The position numbers and the translations under genes were made by a program. A stretch of DNA of 64,000 bases from Elysia chlorotica (taxonomy: Eukaryota; Mollusca; Gastropoda; Plakobranchidae), in NCBI GenBank assembly GCA_003991915.1, contig RQTK01000911.1, positions 1-64,000 of the forward strand, read 5' to 3'. The notes under the pieces are model-generated. The model did not search any database. It saw only the letters and a program-made list of their open reading frames with translations, and was not told the DNA's origin. Each line of letters opens with the position of its first letter. Positions within the stretch are counted from its first letter, which is position 1. This document shows, one piece after another, positions 1-15,945 of the stretch.

Positions 1-519
1 AGGGTATACTTTACAGGTCCATAAACAAATTTCACTTATGAGATGTATATAACATTCTTCTTGTACAAATGTATTCAGTGTTTATTAATGATTCTTATCA
101 CATGCCACATGCTCTGAGTAGATGACACATAACTTAAATTTTGTATTGTTTTTGCAATAGACACTTAGTTTGGAAACTCCAAGACACTATCGGATTTCGC
201 TGGAGGCCAACAGAATGAGAGTTATCTCTAACAGATAATCTAAGTCTCTAGGCTGGTAGGGACATTTTAAACGGAGTGGAATTACATTCCCAATTTAGAA
301 AAAAAAAAGGGGGGGGGGGTGACAAAAGACACAGACATTGTTATCGTCGTCGATTTGAGAAAAATCGATTATTCCCCCTTATGTCTGGACCATCAGGACT
401 ATCAGATTAGATCCCAAACTCAAGAGTGAAATGGGTTTTTTTTTTCCAAGTAGTCTCCTATTATCATCTTGAAATAATTCAAATGTCTCTTTACTGTTAC
501 ATGCCATTTTAGCACGTCT

Positions 520-777
<258 letters not shown>

Positions 778-1117
778 GTCTATCTCTCTCCCTCCCTTCA
801 TTGATCTATTCCGATTTTCCCTAACTGTCTCTGTTTAAAATTATTTTAATTCCCATTTACCTCTTTGCACTTGGTAGGGCGTTGACTCGATACATCGTAT
901 CCCTGTTTTTGTTCCCCTATCTTGGCAACATTTATAAAATAATGAATACCAGAAATCCTTTGTAAAAATTCAATAATTAAATTTTATTAATAAACACCCT
1001 GTCTTAGCGTTAAGATTAGAACTCAAGAACGTTTAGATCTAAATCAATATAATCTAGATCTATAATGGATCCAAACAACAGCAAAATAATAAGTTTTACT
1101 GCGGCAAGACGTTACAA

Positions 1118-1180
1118 CACGATCAGAAGTATAAACACTCCTCTTTCTACAAAAAAAAAAACAACATCAATCATCTTCTC
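1118..1180 (+). repeat. Dispersed repeat copy, shared with 51,496-51,560
   Basis: The segment ACGATCAGAAGTATAAACAC followed by an A-run and AACATCAATCATC recurs with a few mismatches in a LOXHD1 intron near 51,500. The family is unidentified. Confidence 0.7.
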
Positions 1181-4057
1181 TTACATACGCAAAACACAGA
1201 TCTAGAAATCTCTAGATCCTTTTACCTAATTCAAGAAAGTTCGAGTTCGATAAAATCTATACTCTAGCTCACATGTTCATTATGATTAACATTAATCACA
1301 CTTCTCTTCCATAGGCGTTCATAGAGGCGACAGATTTATATCACCGAAAATCTAGGCATCGTAAGTTATAAGAATCAGTCTTTGTAAATTTTTTTGCAAA
1401 CATTCAGGTAAACGGCCTAGTCTCTGTCCCTATAACCACTCTAGGCGACAGCATTTTTTTTTACATGAATGAAATTTTCATCCCTACTCGCAGAATATGG
1501 CGGGCACTTGGCCCGTCTTCGCCCCGTCGCTGAGTGAGTGAACTCATTGTTACTGAACTGGTAGAAAAAACCTGATTCGGTTTTTTAAATCAGTGGTGAA
1601 AGTTCTAGCAGAAGTTCATTTTGTGAAGTATTTTTGAAAAATGCATAATTTTCCTTCTTTTCTAGGTGGTCCTGTTTGGAATCGAGAAGTGCCATGTATC
1701 CTTCCTATTGTGTATGGAAGTGTGCATGTGTCTGTGCAGAACCAGTTGGTTTTTCTTTTCGTTATTGGCGATCAAACACAACCGAAAATGCACAGCTCTG
1801 TGTACAGCCACCGATATGTTCGGCGATAGAGGAATATGTCACCTGCACGCCGATAATATTATGTTCGGTGGCTCTCAGTAGGGAGCCTAAGCCTGACCCA
1901 ACTCTGATCACAATTGTTCTCGAACCCTCCAGAATCTAGGTCCGTCACAGTTAATTTGGTGAACACTACCCGCTGCCTGTCTGCATCCCAGCGTAAACAT
2001 TTTCACACTTGGTTTTGCTAGCATCCTATATACATGTATTGGTATTTTAGTCTTTCCACCTTCCAAGTATCAATACATCTGTCGATCCATATATCTGGAA
2101 AAGCCTTAAGTCAAGTCAAACGTTTAAAAAAATGCTCTTCGAATATGATTGCAAAAAGTTTGACAAGAAATCACTACTTAAAAGGACATGTTGATTGTTG
2201 ATTGGGGTTTCATTGATTATTATCTACTTCCTCTTTGAAGTTCTACCCCAAAATCTATTATAACAGTTACTATTTTTATATTAGCAGAAGAGACTGGTCT
2301 TTTTTCTCCTAAGAAACATAAAGACAACAATTAGACACGAAAAAGCAATGTTCAAAGTTATAAAAACAATCTATATGCCCATTTACATTGGTACTGGAAT
2401 AGGACTTAGGATTCAAGGGATTATTATTTGAGATAGGGCTAAGTATTTAGGCCTTATTTCCTGATTATAGTGTAATATTAGTCGAATTTTGAAACTAGTG
2501 CGTTATTATTTATACAGCAGTTCTCATAAAAAGAGTTGCTCAAATGTGGGAGCAGGGTGATGCTGGTTTCTCAGGCCAATTTAGTCTATGTAGAAAGTCG
2601 GAGGAATAGGACACAATATTATTTTGTGTTTAAAGAATTTTTTTTCACTTGTTGGTAAATTTTTTTTTATCATTTACACAAAGAAGTATCTACCTCAGTG
2701 TGCAATTACTGTTCATTATTAATGTGCGTTTTGTTGCATAACCACACAATGCAATGCATTACATCTTCTAGGCTGGACCCATTTGTAAGGGCAGGCTCAT
2801 TTAAAAGTTAAATTAGTATTTTGAAGTGCTTATATTACATTAGAGCGCAAAGCTTGGGAGCTCAGTGACGTGTTTCAGTCCAAGCATACTTCGATTCGCA
2901 TATCAGTTATCCACACCAGTTGACGCTAGGCGGTTAAAGTGCGGCAGGCGTGAGATAACTTGATCAAGTTGTCAGCACAGATGAGATCACGGCGCACCGT
3001 GCGGTGTTACTGCGGTACCCTACTCTCACATGGGCTCCACTAACCTGACTTGTGGTCTGATTAAAATGTGATTAAGAGGAAGGTTACTGCAAAATGATAC
3101 CCGCATATTAGTGTACTTTCAATTTTTTAACAAGAATTATTTCCAAGTTCAATATTATTATATACTTCCATTTTCTAAGAGCTATCAGGTTTTGACGCAA
3201 ACCAACATCTTGTAAAATAGTTCGTACCGAATTCCGAAGAAGCTTTTACGGTTCTAGAAAATTGATAGGCAGAAATGAGTCGTTCTTGCCTACATTTTAT
3301 GAAGTAAAAAATAATTATGTACGTTTAGAATGCAGTAAATTTCCATTTAAACATCATGCATACACTATTTTATGTTCCCGCTTCATAAATCTGAGGAAAC
3401 TAATTCAAGTGCAAATCTTGAAACGCTTTACGTGATTGTATCAATTACTTTTTGTGGATGAAAATATAGCAAACTAGCTGGGAACCCACTAAATTCGTGG
3501 GGACTGTAGGATGGGAAGAAAAAGTATTACAGCTAAATTTAAACTGTGCTGAACTCAAAATTGTGTATCTTCAGGATCTATAACTTTAGGAACTTAATAA
3601 TTATGTTTGCTTGAAGAGGTTGCATCAAATTAAAGTAGGTTAAATAATTTATAACCAGAATTAATAATTAACCAAGCGTTCTGAGAAAACGGTTCACTGT
3701 GCGCATTAAAAGTTGCGCACGCACTTAGAAAATAAAAAGAATCAATATTTATTGCACTTTTTATTTGTTTGTTGTTCAAGGAAGGGGAGGAAGCAGTAAT
3801 TTCGTTTTTTTTTAAATACATTTTTAGTTTTATTAATTCGTTAATTTTTGTAAAAAATGATTAGACGTTTGGTGTTATTAGTTTTATGACTCTAAAATTC
3901 TCTAGCCCTTTTGTAATTTTACTGTAAAATTTGGGATTTGAGGTTGGAGCGGTTTGGATTTGATCGCATAATTAAGTTTGAGACGAAGACACTTATATTA
4001 ATAGATTTTGCTTGACCTTTACACAGTCTGTAGAAATTCTGCAGGAGGAATAAATCT

Positions 4058-4351
4058 AGTAGCAGCCTTTTCTATACACGGCTCAAAGCGTATTTGCAGT
4101 AAAGGCACACAATCTCTTTTAAATCCTAACCCTGGCATTGTGCAATGCCTAGTTTTCTTGCAAAAAAAAAAAAAGAAAATGAAATAATAAAGAGCACTTC
4201 AACAAGTAGCAGCCTTTTCTATACACGGCTCAAAGCGTATTTGCAGTAAAGGCACACAATCTCTTTTAAATCCTAACCCTGGCATTGTGCAATGCCTAGT
4301 TTTCTTGCAAAAAAAAAAAAAGAAAATGAAATAATAAAGAGCACTTCAACA
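4058..4351 (+). repeat. Perfect 147-bp tandem duplication
   Basis: Units 4058-4204 and 4205-4351 read as identical, including a 13-A run in each. Each starts AGTAGCAGCCTTTTCTATAC and ends GAGCACTTCAACA. Confidence 0.97.
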
Positions 4352-8219
<3,868 letters not shown>

Positions 8220-8220
<1 letters not shown>

Positions 8221-8436
8221 CAATCACTCCCACCAAAAGTGCAGCCTTGTCGTGGCGAGTAGGCTTAAGCATGCACCAGAGCATGTAACCAATGCACTTG
8301 GGCCATCCCATACCAGCAGGAGCAATCTCGGCTGTAGCAATAATTATGAGGTGCTGAAGACAGAGACATCTGGCCAGAAGGCGCACCACAAACCAAGATG
8401 TCATGCATCAGCACTTTTCAAAAATGACAAGTGAAC
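8220..8436 (+). repeat. Possible retroelement fragment ending in (GAA)n
   Basis: A GC-balanced block (GCAGCCTTGTCGTGGCGAG to CCACAAACCAAGATG) runs directly into a (GAA)n tract. Some non-LTR elements and SINEs end in a simple repeat, which this resembles. No coding or internal promoter box was confirmed. Confidence 0.35.
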
Positions 8437-8589
8437 GAAGAAGAAGAAGAAGAAGAAGAAGAAGAAGAAGAAGAAGAAGAAGAAGAAGAAGAAGAAGAAG
8501 AAGAAGAAGAAGAAGAAGAAGAAGAAGAAGAAGAAGAAGAAGAAGAAGAAGAAGAAGAAGAAGAAGAAGAAGAAGAAGAAGAAGAAGAA
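8437..8589 (+). repeat. (GAA)51 microsatellite
   Basis: 153 uninterrupted bases of GAA. Long GAA tracts are known to form triplex structures. Apparent poly-Glu, poly-Arg, poly-Leu and poly-Phe frames here are artefacts. Confidence 0.99.
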
Positions 8590-10187
8590 AACAATCACTT
8601 AGGTATAGTGCAAATGAGGTATATTTATTTGTCTCTCTTTTCTTTTCTTTTTTCTTAACTTCAGACAAAATTCGATTTGCAAAACTCAGTATGAGACTGT
8701 TAATGCGAGATAAATTTTAAAGAGCACGGGCTATTTACCCGTCAGGAAAAGAGTCGACAGGCGCGTGAGCAAGTCGCCCACATTCAAGGGTTTCCCAGTC
8801 ACTCCAACTTGTGCCTTGAATGCGATTTGTTCCCTCACCTTCCTGGGTTGCAAAGGCGGGATCGATGTCCGAGTTCTGCCTCTCCATCCGCCCTTCGTCT
8901 CCCTTCTTCATAACGTTCATGCACTTATGTTTATTTCGGTACGAAAATATTTCGCTCGATGCATTAATTTCTATTTAGCCCAATCGTATTTCATTTCAGA
9001 AGCAGCTACGTTTCTCTTTCCATAAAATTGTATTTATTATTAATATTCACTTGTTCAAACGCTGGATTCAAATGAAGAAAGAAAGAAACAAACAAAAACA
9101 ACAACATAAAAGCGTATGGGTCAACAAGATATTCATATTTAAACATTCGAAGTGAAATTCATAATTTTTAACTTTTCATGATTCATTTCTTCGCGATAAA
9201 AAACTTTTTACAAAGTCATTAATTTTTCTTTTTTGCAGTTGACATACGATCGCCAGAACAGCCTGAAATGTTTGATAATATTTAACCAATGCGTTAATAA
9301 TTAGTAAACGGGCTACATATATCTCTGTGCTTGATCATCATAAAAACTGGGTATGCTTATCATTGGTTTCCTTTTGTTTTTCTTATAATCATTTTATTCA
9401 ACCCTACAATTATGAAGAACCAATGGCTACAATTTCCATAGGCTACCAGTGGCACAGGATTCGCCATCATGATGCGAGAGGAATAACTGTGATATGCTTC
9501 GTTCTCTACTCACCCTCCTTCGAGGATCTCTTTTGCTTTGAACTAGAGGGCCACCGATCGCCGCAGTGCAGTCCCACGTGACAGAAGAAACTCAATTAGT
9601 TTTCCCTGTCGCTGGCTATGTGTGAGCTGAATGCTTTCTCCATCCAGCTCAGAGAGTTAATCGTGTGCACTCTTCTTGAGATAAAAAACACGTACTTGAT
9701 TTACTAACCTCAGTTGCGATTTACGTGAAACAGCGTAAATTGGACTTTACGTACTTTCAGTTTCTCAGAGTCATGTGTGTTGTTAAAAATGGTAAACGCA
9801 AGGTACAACTTTTAATTTGATTTTTAAAGATTGAGAACGTGATATACAGAGTGTAGGGGCTTTATGAGTGGGTTTTTTTGGTTGTTGTTGTTGTTGTTTT
9901 GCTGCTTTTTTTTGGTTTTTATAAAAAGGGATTACAACAGAAAGAAAGTAAAATATTGAATTTAAGGAAAAAGCGGACATTTTAATGGCTTTAAATTCAA
10001 ACAGTGGGTGATGTTTTTAATCTCTTTCCTATGAAAGATCTCTGGCCTGTATAAGTGCAGTGCAAATTAGCAGGGCGACAGGTTATTTGATATATTGATC
10101 AATGATCGATATTTTACTAAGCTTTGATTAAACGCTAGTGGACAGAAAGAGGGGGGTAGGGAGTCTAGGGAGAGAGAGGGGGACAGA

Positions 10188-10190
<3 letters not shown>

Positions 10191-10237
<47 letters not shown>
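10191..10237 (+). repeat. (GA)n microsatellite
   Basis: About 23 GA units followed by GGGGGGAGAG. Confidence 0.98.
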
Positions 10238-10240
<3 letters not shown>

Positions 10241-11170
10241 GGGGAGAGATATATATTAAGAGGGTCAGAAAAACAGACAGACAGACATACGAAGGAGACA
10301 TATACATAAAAAGGGAAGACAGAAGAACAAGGCCGTATTTACCATTTCAACAACTAATGGTGATTTTGTCTCCACTTTAAAAACAAGGTTACAATACATC
10401 GGCACTTTGTTTCTTGAAATGTCATGCAACGATACTGTTCAAAACTATGAAGGTAAAAACCAGTTTTCGATCTTTTCTCAACTGCAAACGTATTGAGATG
10501 GACTAAAGGTGGACAATTGGAAAAATTGAGAATATCGGTGTTAATCGGTGCGCAGGCAAATCAAAACAGAGTACAAGACACGTCAAAACACAACGAGGTT
10601 CACTGCAGCAGTCTTGTCCATACCTAACTTAAAAACGGCACTAAATTGCCAGTTTTTGTTTCAAATCTGCTTTAAGTTGAACAATCTGTCTCCGGCAAAT
10701 GCCGTGATACTCCAACCTTTTTCATCAGCATTTGATGCGAGTCTCAAGTCAAAGCGCAAAAAATCAACCAAAACCTGAAATCAAGAGAAAAACGAACGAC
10801 TAATGTATTGCAGAGATGAAGTAGATCTCCCAAATTGTTACATTCATTTACTGTGACGACTGTTGATCTGTTAAAAACACGCAAGTATTTTAGAGATATA
10901 AGCCTAAAGTAAACTTCAGGGTCTCGAGAGGTTAGACGATTAGAACTGAATTTTGTTAAAACGAGGAGTTCTTATTGTGTAGCTCCTTCGATCTTGCTCT
11001 TCTTTGAGTGCCTGACTAAGACCATGTCAAGCATAATCAATGAGCGGAACAATTTAGACATTGGTAAAAATAATGTTGTTTGAGTGAGGGTTTTTTTTTA
11101 GTCCAAAATCAGCAAAAATAACGTCTTACAATTTTCGGTCGAAATTGAACAAATGAATGTTTGACCTATA

Positions 11171-11235
11171 ATGGGCTTCGAAAAATGGACCTACCGGTTG
11201 GGAGACCAGCGCTCTACCACTGGTGCCCCGCGGAT
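11171..11235 (-). repeat. tRNA-derived fragment (degenerate, tRNA-Gly-like 5' half)
   Basis: On the minus strand CAGTGGTAGAGCGCTG resembles a tRNA D-arm/A box. CTGGTCTCCCAACCGG folds as a 5-bp anticodon stem with loop CTCCCAA (anticodon CCC). The T-arm is not recognisable (TTTTTCGAAGCCC), so this is a SINE head or pseudogene, not a working tRNA. Confidence 0.6.
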
Positions 11236-11504
11236 TAACGAATGTGTAACGCATTGTACTATAAGTTGATCTATTCATTTCCTCACCCTTTTTAGGTGCG
11301 TAACTTTTGGGTAGCGGATTGACTAGATGAAATTTTGTATAAATAAGAATCTTAATTAGATTTAGGAAGAGTCAAGAGTCAACATTTCAAGAGTCAACAT
11401 TGTTTTCCAGAGTCTACATTGAAACTCCAGTAATTGTACTATTGAGCCGTCCTACAAACATTGTAAAGTATAACCCTTTTGTTGGATTAAACTGTGTGCA
11501 ATTG

Positions 11505-11550
11505 TACGCTCTACCACTGGTGCCAGACCACCCCGCGGATTAACGAATGG
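11505..11550 (-). repeat. Second copy of the tRNA-like fragment
   Basis: CGCTCTACCACTGGTGCC and CCCCGCGGATTAACGAATG repeat the sequence at 11,210-11,246, with an extra AGACCA between the blocks. Only the D-arm part is kept. Confidence 0.6.
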
Positions 11551-12224
11551 TTCGATAGTCAAATTCCGAAGTCAAGGAATCCCTTTACTGTAAGGTGTAG
11601 CCTCCAGTTGTAAGTTTAATCAACTCGTGTCAGCTGATGAAGGTGTGACGGTCAAACTCAGCGCTGGAGAGCCAGACCTCGCTCTAAGCGTGTTCGGCAA
11701 ATTAGTCTGAGCGTGAGGAAATTGACTAGGAAGAGGAAAAATGAAAGCTTGCAAAGATATTGTCTTTAAAGATTGAACATGTAGGGCAGAAAAAGTGCCG
11801 GAGAGGTAAGGAGAAATGTGATAAAGAAACGGTATAGGTAGATGAAAATGAGAGTTAAATAGTAAAAGAAGATATCTCGTAAAATGAAACAGGCAAGCAA
11901 AAAGAATAAGATGCAGACAGAGACGGATCTTAGATCCACATAGAGATGAATTAGGTGTATTTCAGATTTGTTGAGACTTGTAAGCCACTGAAATTAATTT
12001 TAAGGTGGTTTTTTTTTTATAATTAGGCCTATACACCGCCATTTATTTTTGTTTATGGGATTTTTTCTATGCATCTGTGTGATAGTGTATGATCAACTTT
12101 GACATGTTGTAGTAGTAGCAGCAGCAGCACTACTACTACTACTAAGAAACCAGCTTACAAAGAACAAAAAAAGAAAAATAATAACCAAATAAAATTCCCG
12201 GGAAAATGGTCTTGATTTCACTGG

Positions 12225-12420
12225 GTTCCGTAAACATTCATCAAATTTCATCAGGTTTCGACGGATTTCGTCTGATTTAGATAGCAGAGGTCTAGCTTTC
12301 GATGGGTTTCGACGGGTTTTTAACAAAAAGCAGTTCATGGTTTGGACAGATTTCCTCGGGTTTTCCTGGTTTTCAATGCGACAGGTTTCGAGGGATTTCG
12401 ACAGATTTCGACGGTTTCCA
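12225..12420 (+). repeat. Degenerate minisatellite of TTTCGACGGATTTCG-like units
   Basis: Variants such as TTTCGACGGATTTCG, TTTCGATGGGTTTCGACGGG and TTTCGAGGGATTTCGACAGA recur at short irregular spacing. An opposite-strand open frame (12,093-12,443) with repeated RRNxxK is a by-product. Confidence 0.75.
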
Positions 12421-13337
12421 CATAAAGAACTACCTCGCTTCATAAAGAAAACGGGTGAGCACTTATTAGACTACCGAAAGCTGCCATCGGGGGCTTTTTG
12501 TGTTTTGTGTGTGACACAAAGTAGATAAGAGGTGACGGAAAGCTTTCTCAAGCTTTTGCTTGTGGGTTTTTTTTTCGGATTGTCGAAAAGATCAGTTGCT
12601 TCAATTGTTTTACACTGGGGGGTCTCGGCATATTTTTCTGGTGGGACCAAAACAGCAAACGAACAGTGCCAGTGCTTTAAGCTTTTTCTATGCAAAGAGA
12701 GGTGAGGTGTCAGAAGTGTTTTATTTGAAGCGTCTATTTTTTTTCAACTGATCAGTCCCCAAAATAGTGATATTTACTGTTTCATTGCAGAACTTCTGGT
12801 GCTATAAGCCAAATTCTCCTTATACTTAAAATCAATTTTTCCTATTTCCAATAAGGTCCAACTTATGGACATGTCAGTTTTAGTTTTAATCAAAATAACG
12901 GACTGTTGAACTAACCCGGAGATTATTTTTCTCACTTCTATGGAGACCGAAGGATAGTCCTATTCCATCATTATGAACTATTTTATTTTTATCTCGCTTG
13001 AAGTTTGGGGGTGACAAGGTCGAGTCGAGTCCGCTAGGCGCTCATGTGTGCCGATATTATCAACAGGACGCAGTCTTGCTTCGGCCTGACAGCTAAGAGC
13101 CGAACATCAGGGCGTAGAATCACCAGGGACCTGGAGGGTCTGTCTGCGAATAATACCATTAACTTGTCGGTGCTTTCATGTTTATTTAGGGACTTTCATG
13201 TTTCTTTTTACTTCTCAGGTTTTACATGATTTACTTTTTTTCGTTTTTCAGAATACTCGTTCCTTCCGTCGTGTTAAAATAGATGTCCTCAGTAATGATT
13301 GATTCTATGTTTTTATTTCTTATTTCTTTCATTACCA

Positions 13338-13400
13338 ATATACACTATATAGTGCTGATGCTGGACGTTAAACCAACTCAACATCAACATCAACATCTTT
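13338..13400 (+). repeat. SINE-like 3' tail
   Basis: TATAGTGCTGATGCTGGACG then TTAAACCAACTCAACATCAACATC. It matches the copy at 15,325-15,372 and resembles tails of tRNA-derived SINEs that end in short repeats. Confidence 0.65.
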
Positions 13401-14640
13401 CATTACCAAGAATATCAACTTTGTCAACTCAGAAATACATCTAAACTGAAATACAGCTGAGCTGACTGCTGTGTGAAGGTAAAGGATAAACGAGGAGTAG
13501 CGCATTTGGCATGTTTTGTACTTTAGTTCAAGGTTCACCAACGGGCGCTCGCGAGGATTATGTGGAGAGCCGCACTGGCACTAAAAATAACTGTGTGGAT
13601 AAATGACACCTCTGGGAGACACATGCTCGTGCGCGGAGTGCATAAATCACAAAAACATGCTTCTCTGTGGCTTTCCTTGTTCCAGGAAGTTTTGCTGACT
13701 AGTTTTACAACGAAGATGATGGGAAAAGAATACTGAAAAAAGTTATTTTTATGTAGAACGTTGAAAAGCCTATTTACATGTCTTTGGAGAGTTTTTGGAG
13801 GTTGCTCTTGCAATCGAAGGGCGAAATTTGGAAGAAGAAAGTCTCATAATTATTTTAAAATGTTGCTAGGGGATACATTTTGTTGTTTGTAATTCGTTTG
13901 ATTCAGTGGAGCTTTGTAGTAGATCTACATGTACCTGAACAAAATAAAGGTAGATTTTCAATGGAATGGTACCTAAGTTAAACTGCTTTTATGGAAACCA
14001 CACAGGTCTAACCAATACTATGGTTGGTATTTTCTTTTTTTTATCTTTTGTGAAACCTTAGTCTTGAGAACTTTTCCCTTTTCAGCTGAAGACTCGTTCT
14101 GGATAATCTTGCGGAAGAGAGTGCCTTTAAAGTATACATTTTAGGTTTTTGTTTTTTCAATCTTAGTTCTATCTTGAAAAGTCATACTTATTTTTTTTAA
14201 TTCCATACGGTAGGCCTATTAATTTGATATCTTTTTTAAAATGAATTTCTCTGCTTTTCTCAAACATAAAGAAGAAATGTACTGAAGCATTCATTGGATA
14301 CGTTGTTGTTTATGTCCTAAAATACTCCTCCATCGAAAACAATTCCCATTAAATTTTATAATCAGGTTTTATCGTGCACCGATTCGAATTAAAAAAGTAC
14401 AATTCCAGCAATCTAAAACACCATGTAGATCTATGTATTCTATGGACCGCATGGCTTCTAGATAATTACTTTTAACGCAAAGTTGAGGTCTACGTGTTTA
14501 TTTATGAAACCTACCAGGAGTCTAAAAGTTCCCACGGCACTGAAACTAAAGTCACTTCTCGGACTAGAGTTTTAAACAAGGCTTCCGAAACCTAGCAGCT
14601 ACTGATGAACATTATTAGAAATTAAACTAATCAGAGGTAG

Positions 14641-14648
14641 AGAGACAA

Positions 14649-14715
<67 letters not shown>
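14641..14715 (+). repeat. (GA)n microsatellite
   Basis: About 35 GA units with a few early interruptions. Confidence 0.98.
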
Positions 14716-14718
<3 letters not shown>

Positions 14719-15324
14719 GTGGGGGGTTAGGTGGGGGTGATTTTAAAAGGCAATGATTTTGTTTTGCTTTCTATGAGTAACCTAGGCGCTTTACGTCTAA
14801 AGATAAGGATGTTTGTAAGAAAGAAAAAAGGTCAAGGCGTCTTTTTCAGGAATATTTTAGTTCTTGTTGAAGACGTGACGAGAAATGACGTTAATTTTTA
14901 CTGAAACTGATGTGTTATTCATTTTGAAAGATGAAATTGGATTATGATGTGATCAAGATTTAGAGTAAGGATAATAAAATTATTATTGTGACCACAGATT
15001 ATAACATTTCGGAGGAGATAAAAAAAAACACGATATTAAAGTCATCCAAAAATATAAACGTTCAAGACAAAACAATCGCTCCCTCCTCATGAGAACAAGC
15101 TTAGAACGCGTTCACGATTGATATTTTCCCGAATCCATACTAAAAAGTTCGATGCGCATGAGAAAAATACCTACACTTTTCCTGTTCCATCAAATTAACT
15201 TAGTTTTCGGAAAGTCAGTATAATGTGACTGGCTGGGACAAGAGTCATGGTATCCCTGCCCTGTCTCGTATGTGGCAGCACATAAAATTGTCAGACATCC
15301 GTCTTGGGGCCCGTCCACAATATA

Positions 15325-15372
15325 GCCTATATAGTGCTGCTGTTGGGCGTTAAACCAACCCAACAACAACGG
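15325..15372 (+). repeat. SINE-like 3' tail, second copy
   Basis: TATATAGTGCTGCTGTTGGG then CGTTAAACCAACCCAACAACAAC. It is aligned with 13,338-13,400 and differs mainly at third-unit positions of the tail. The upstream block 15,220-15,320 may be SINE body. Confidence 0.65.
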
Positions 15373-15884
15373 AAACTCGCCTCCATATTGCCCAGCTTGT
15401 GCACATAATTATTTCTGGGATGCAAAAGGATGATCTTTGTACACCTCCGAAGGGCTGATTGTGCAGCTGCGAACTCCACATCCTGTTATTATGACCACCA
15501 GGCTTCATAATTTTGCTTCAGACTTAATATGTAAACATATTTAGAAACTGATGATTATTTTAGTCTGAAAATTAAGTGGGCGTTTAGTCTTTAATTGTAT
15601 TAAAATAGTTGGGTTGTTTTTTTAATCTGAAAAAAAACAAACTATTTTTAACAATGGAATGATGATGAAATGCTTTCAACATAACCCTAAAGTGTCTATT
15701 TATCGAATGCGCGGCTTTCAAACCTTTTTAGTTTTTTCTGTAAATGTCATTGCCCTGTTTACATTTTTTAACTCCATAGATATTTATTTGAATAATTATA
15801 ATCGAAATTTTAGAGGCCATGACTCTTTAATTATAGATAGTTGTTGTTTTTGTTTGTTTTTTTTTCGTTTTTTTTTTCATTTAG

Positions 15885-15945
15885 AATATGCGAATAAGAA
15901 GGCTTACGTCGAGTCGTAAGCTACTGCGACGTTGTAGGCCTACTA
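15885..15945 (-). repeat. Dispersed repeat, inverted match to 51,013-51,070
   Basis: The reverse complement contains ACAACGTCGCAGTAGCTTAC followed by a TTATTC block, also found in plus orientation inside a LOXHD1 intron. It may be a short non-autonomous element. Confidence 0.65.

Noticed and set aside
1641..1939. Three overlapping + strand frames
   Set aside because: Three phases are open at once over about 200 bp and none shows coding composition or links to another exon.
8401..8720. Poly-Glu, poly-Arg, poly-Leu and poly-Phe frames
   Set aside because: Translation of (GAA)51 on both strands.
11171..11235. Functional tRNA-Gly gene
   Set aside because: The anticodon arm is plausible but the T-arm and acceptor pairing are not; treated as a SINE or pseudogene fragment.
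12093..12443. 116-codon minus frame with repeated RRNxxK
   Set aside because: By-product of the TTTCGAC minisatellite and adjacent GCA/CTA triplets.
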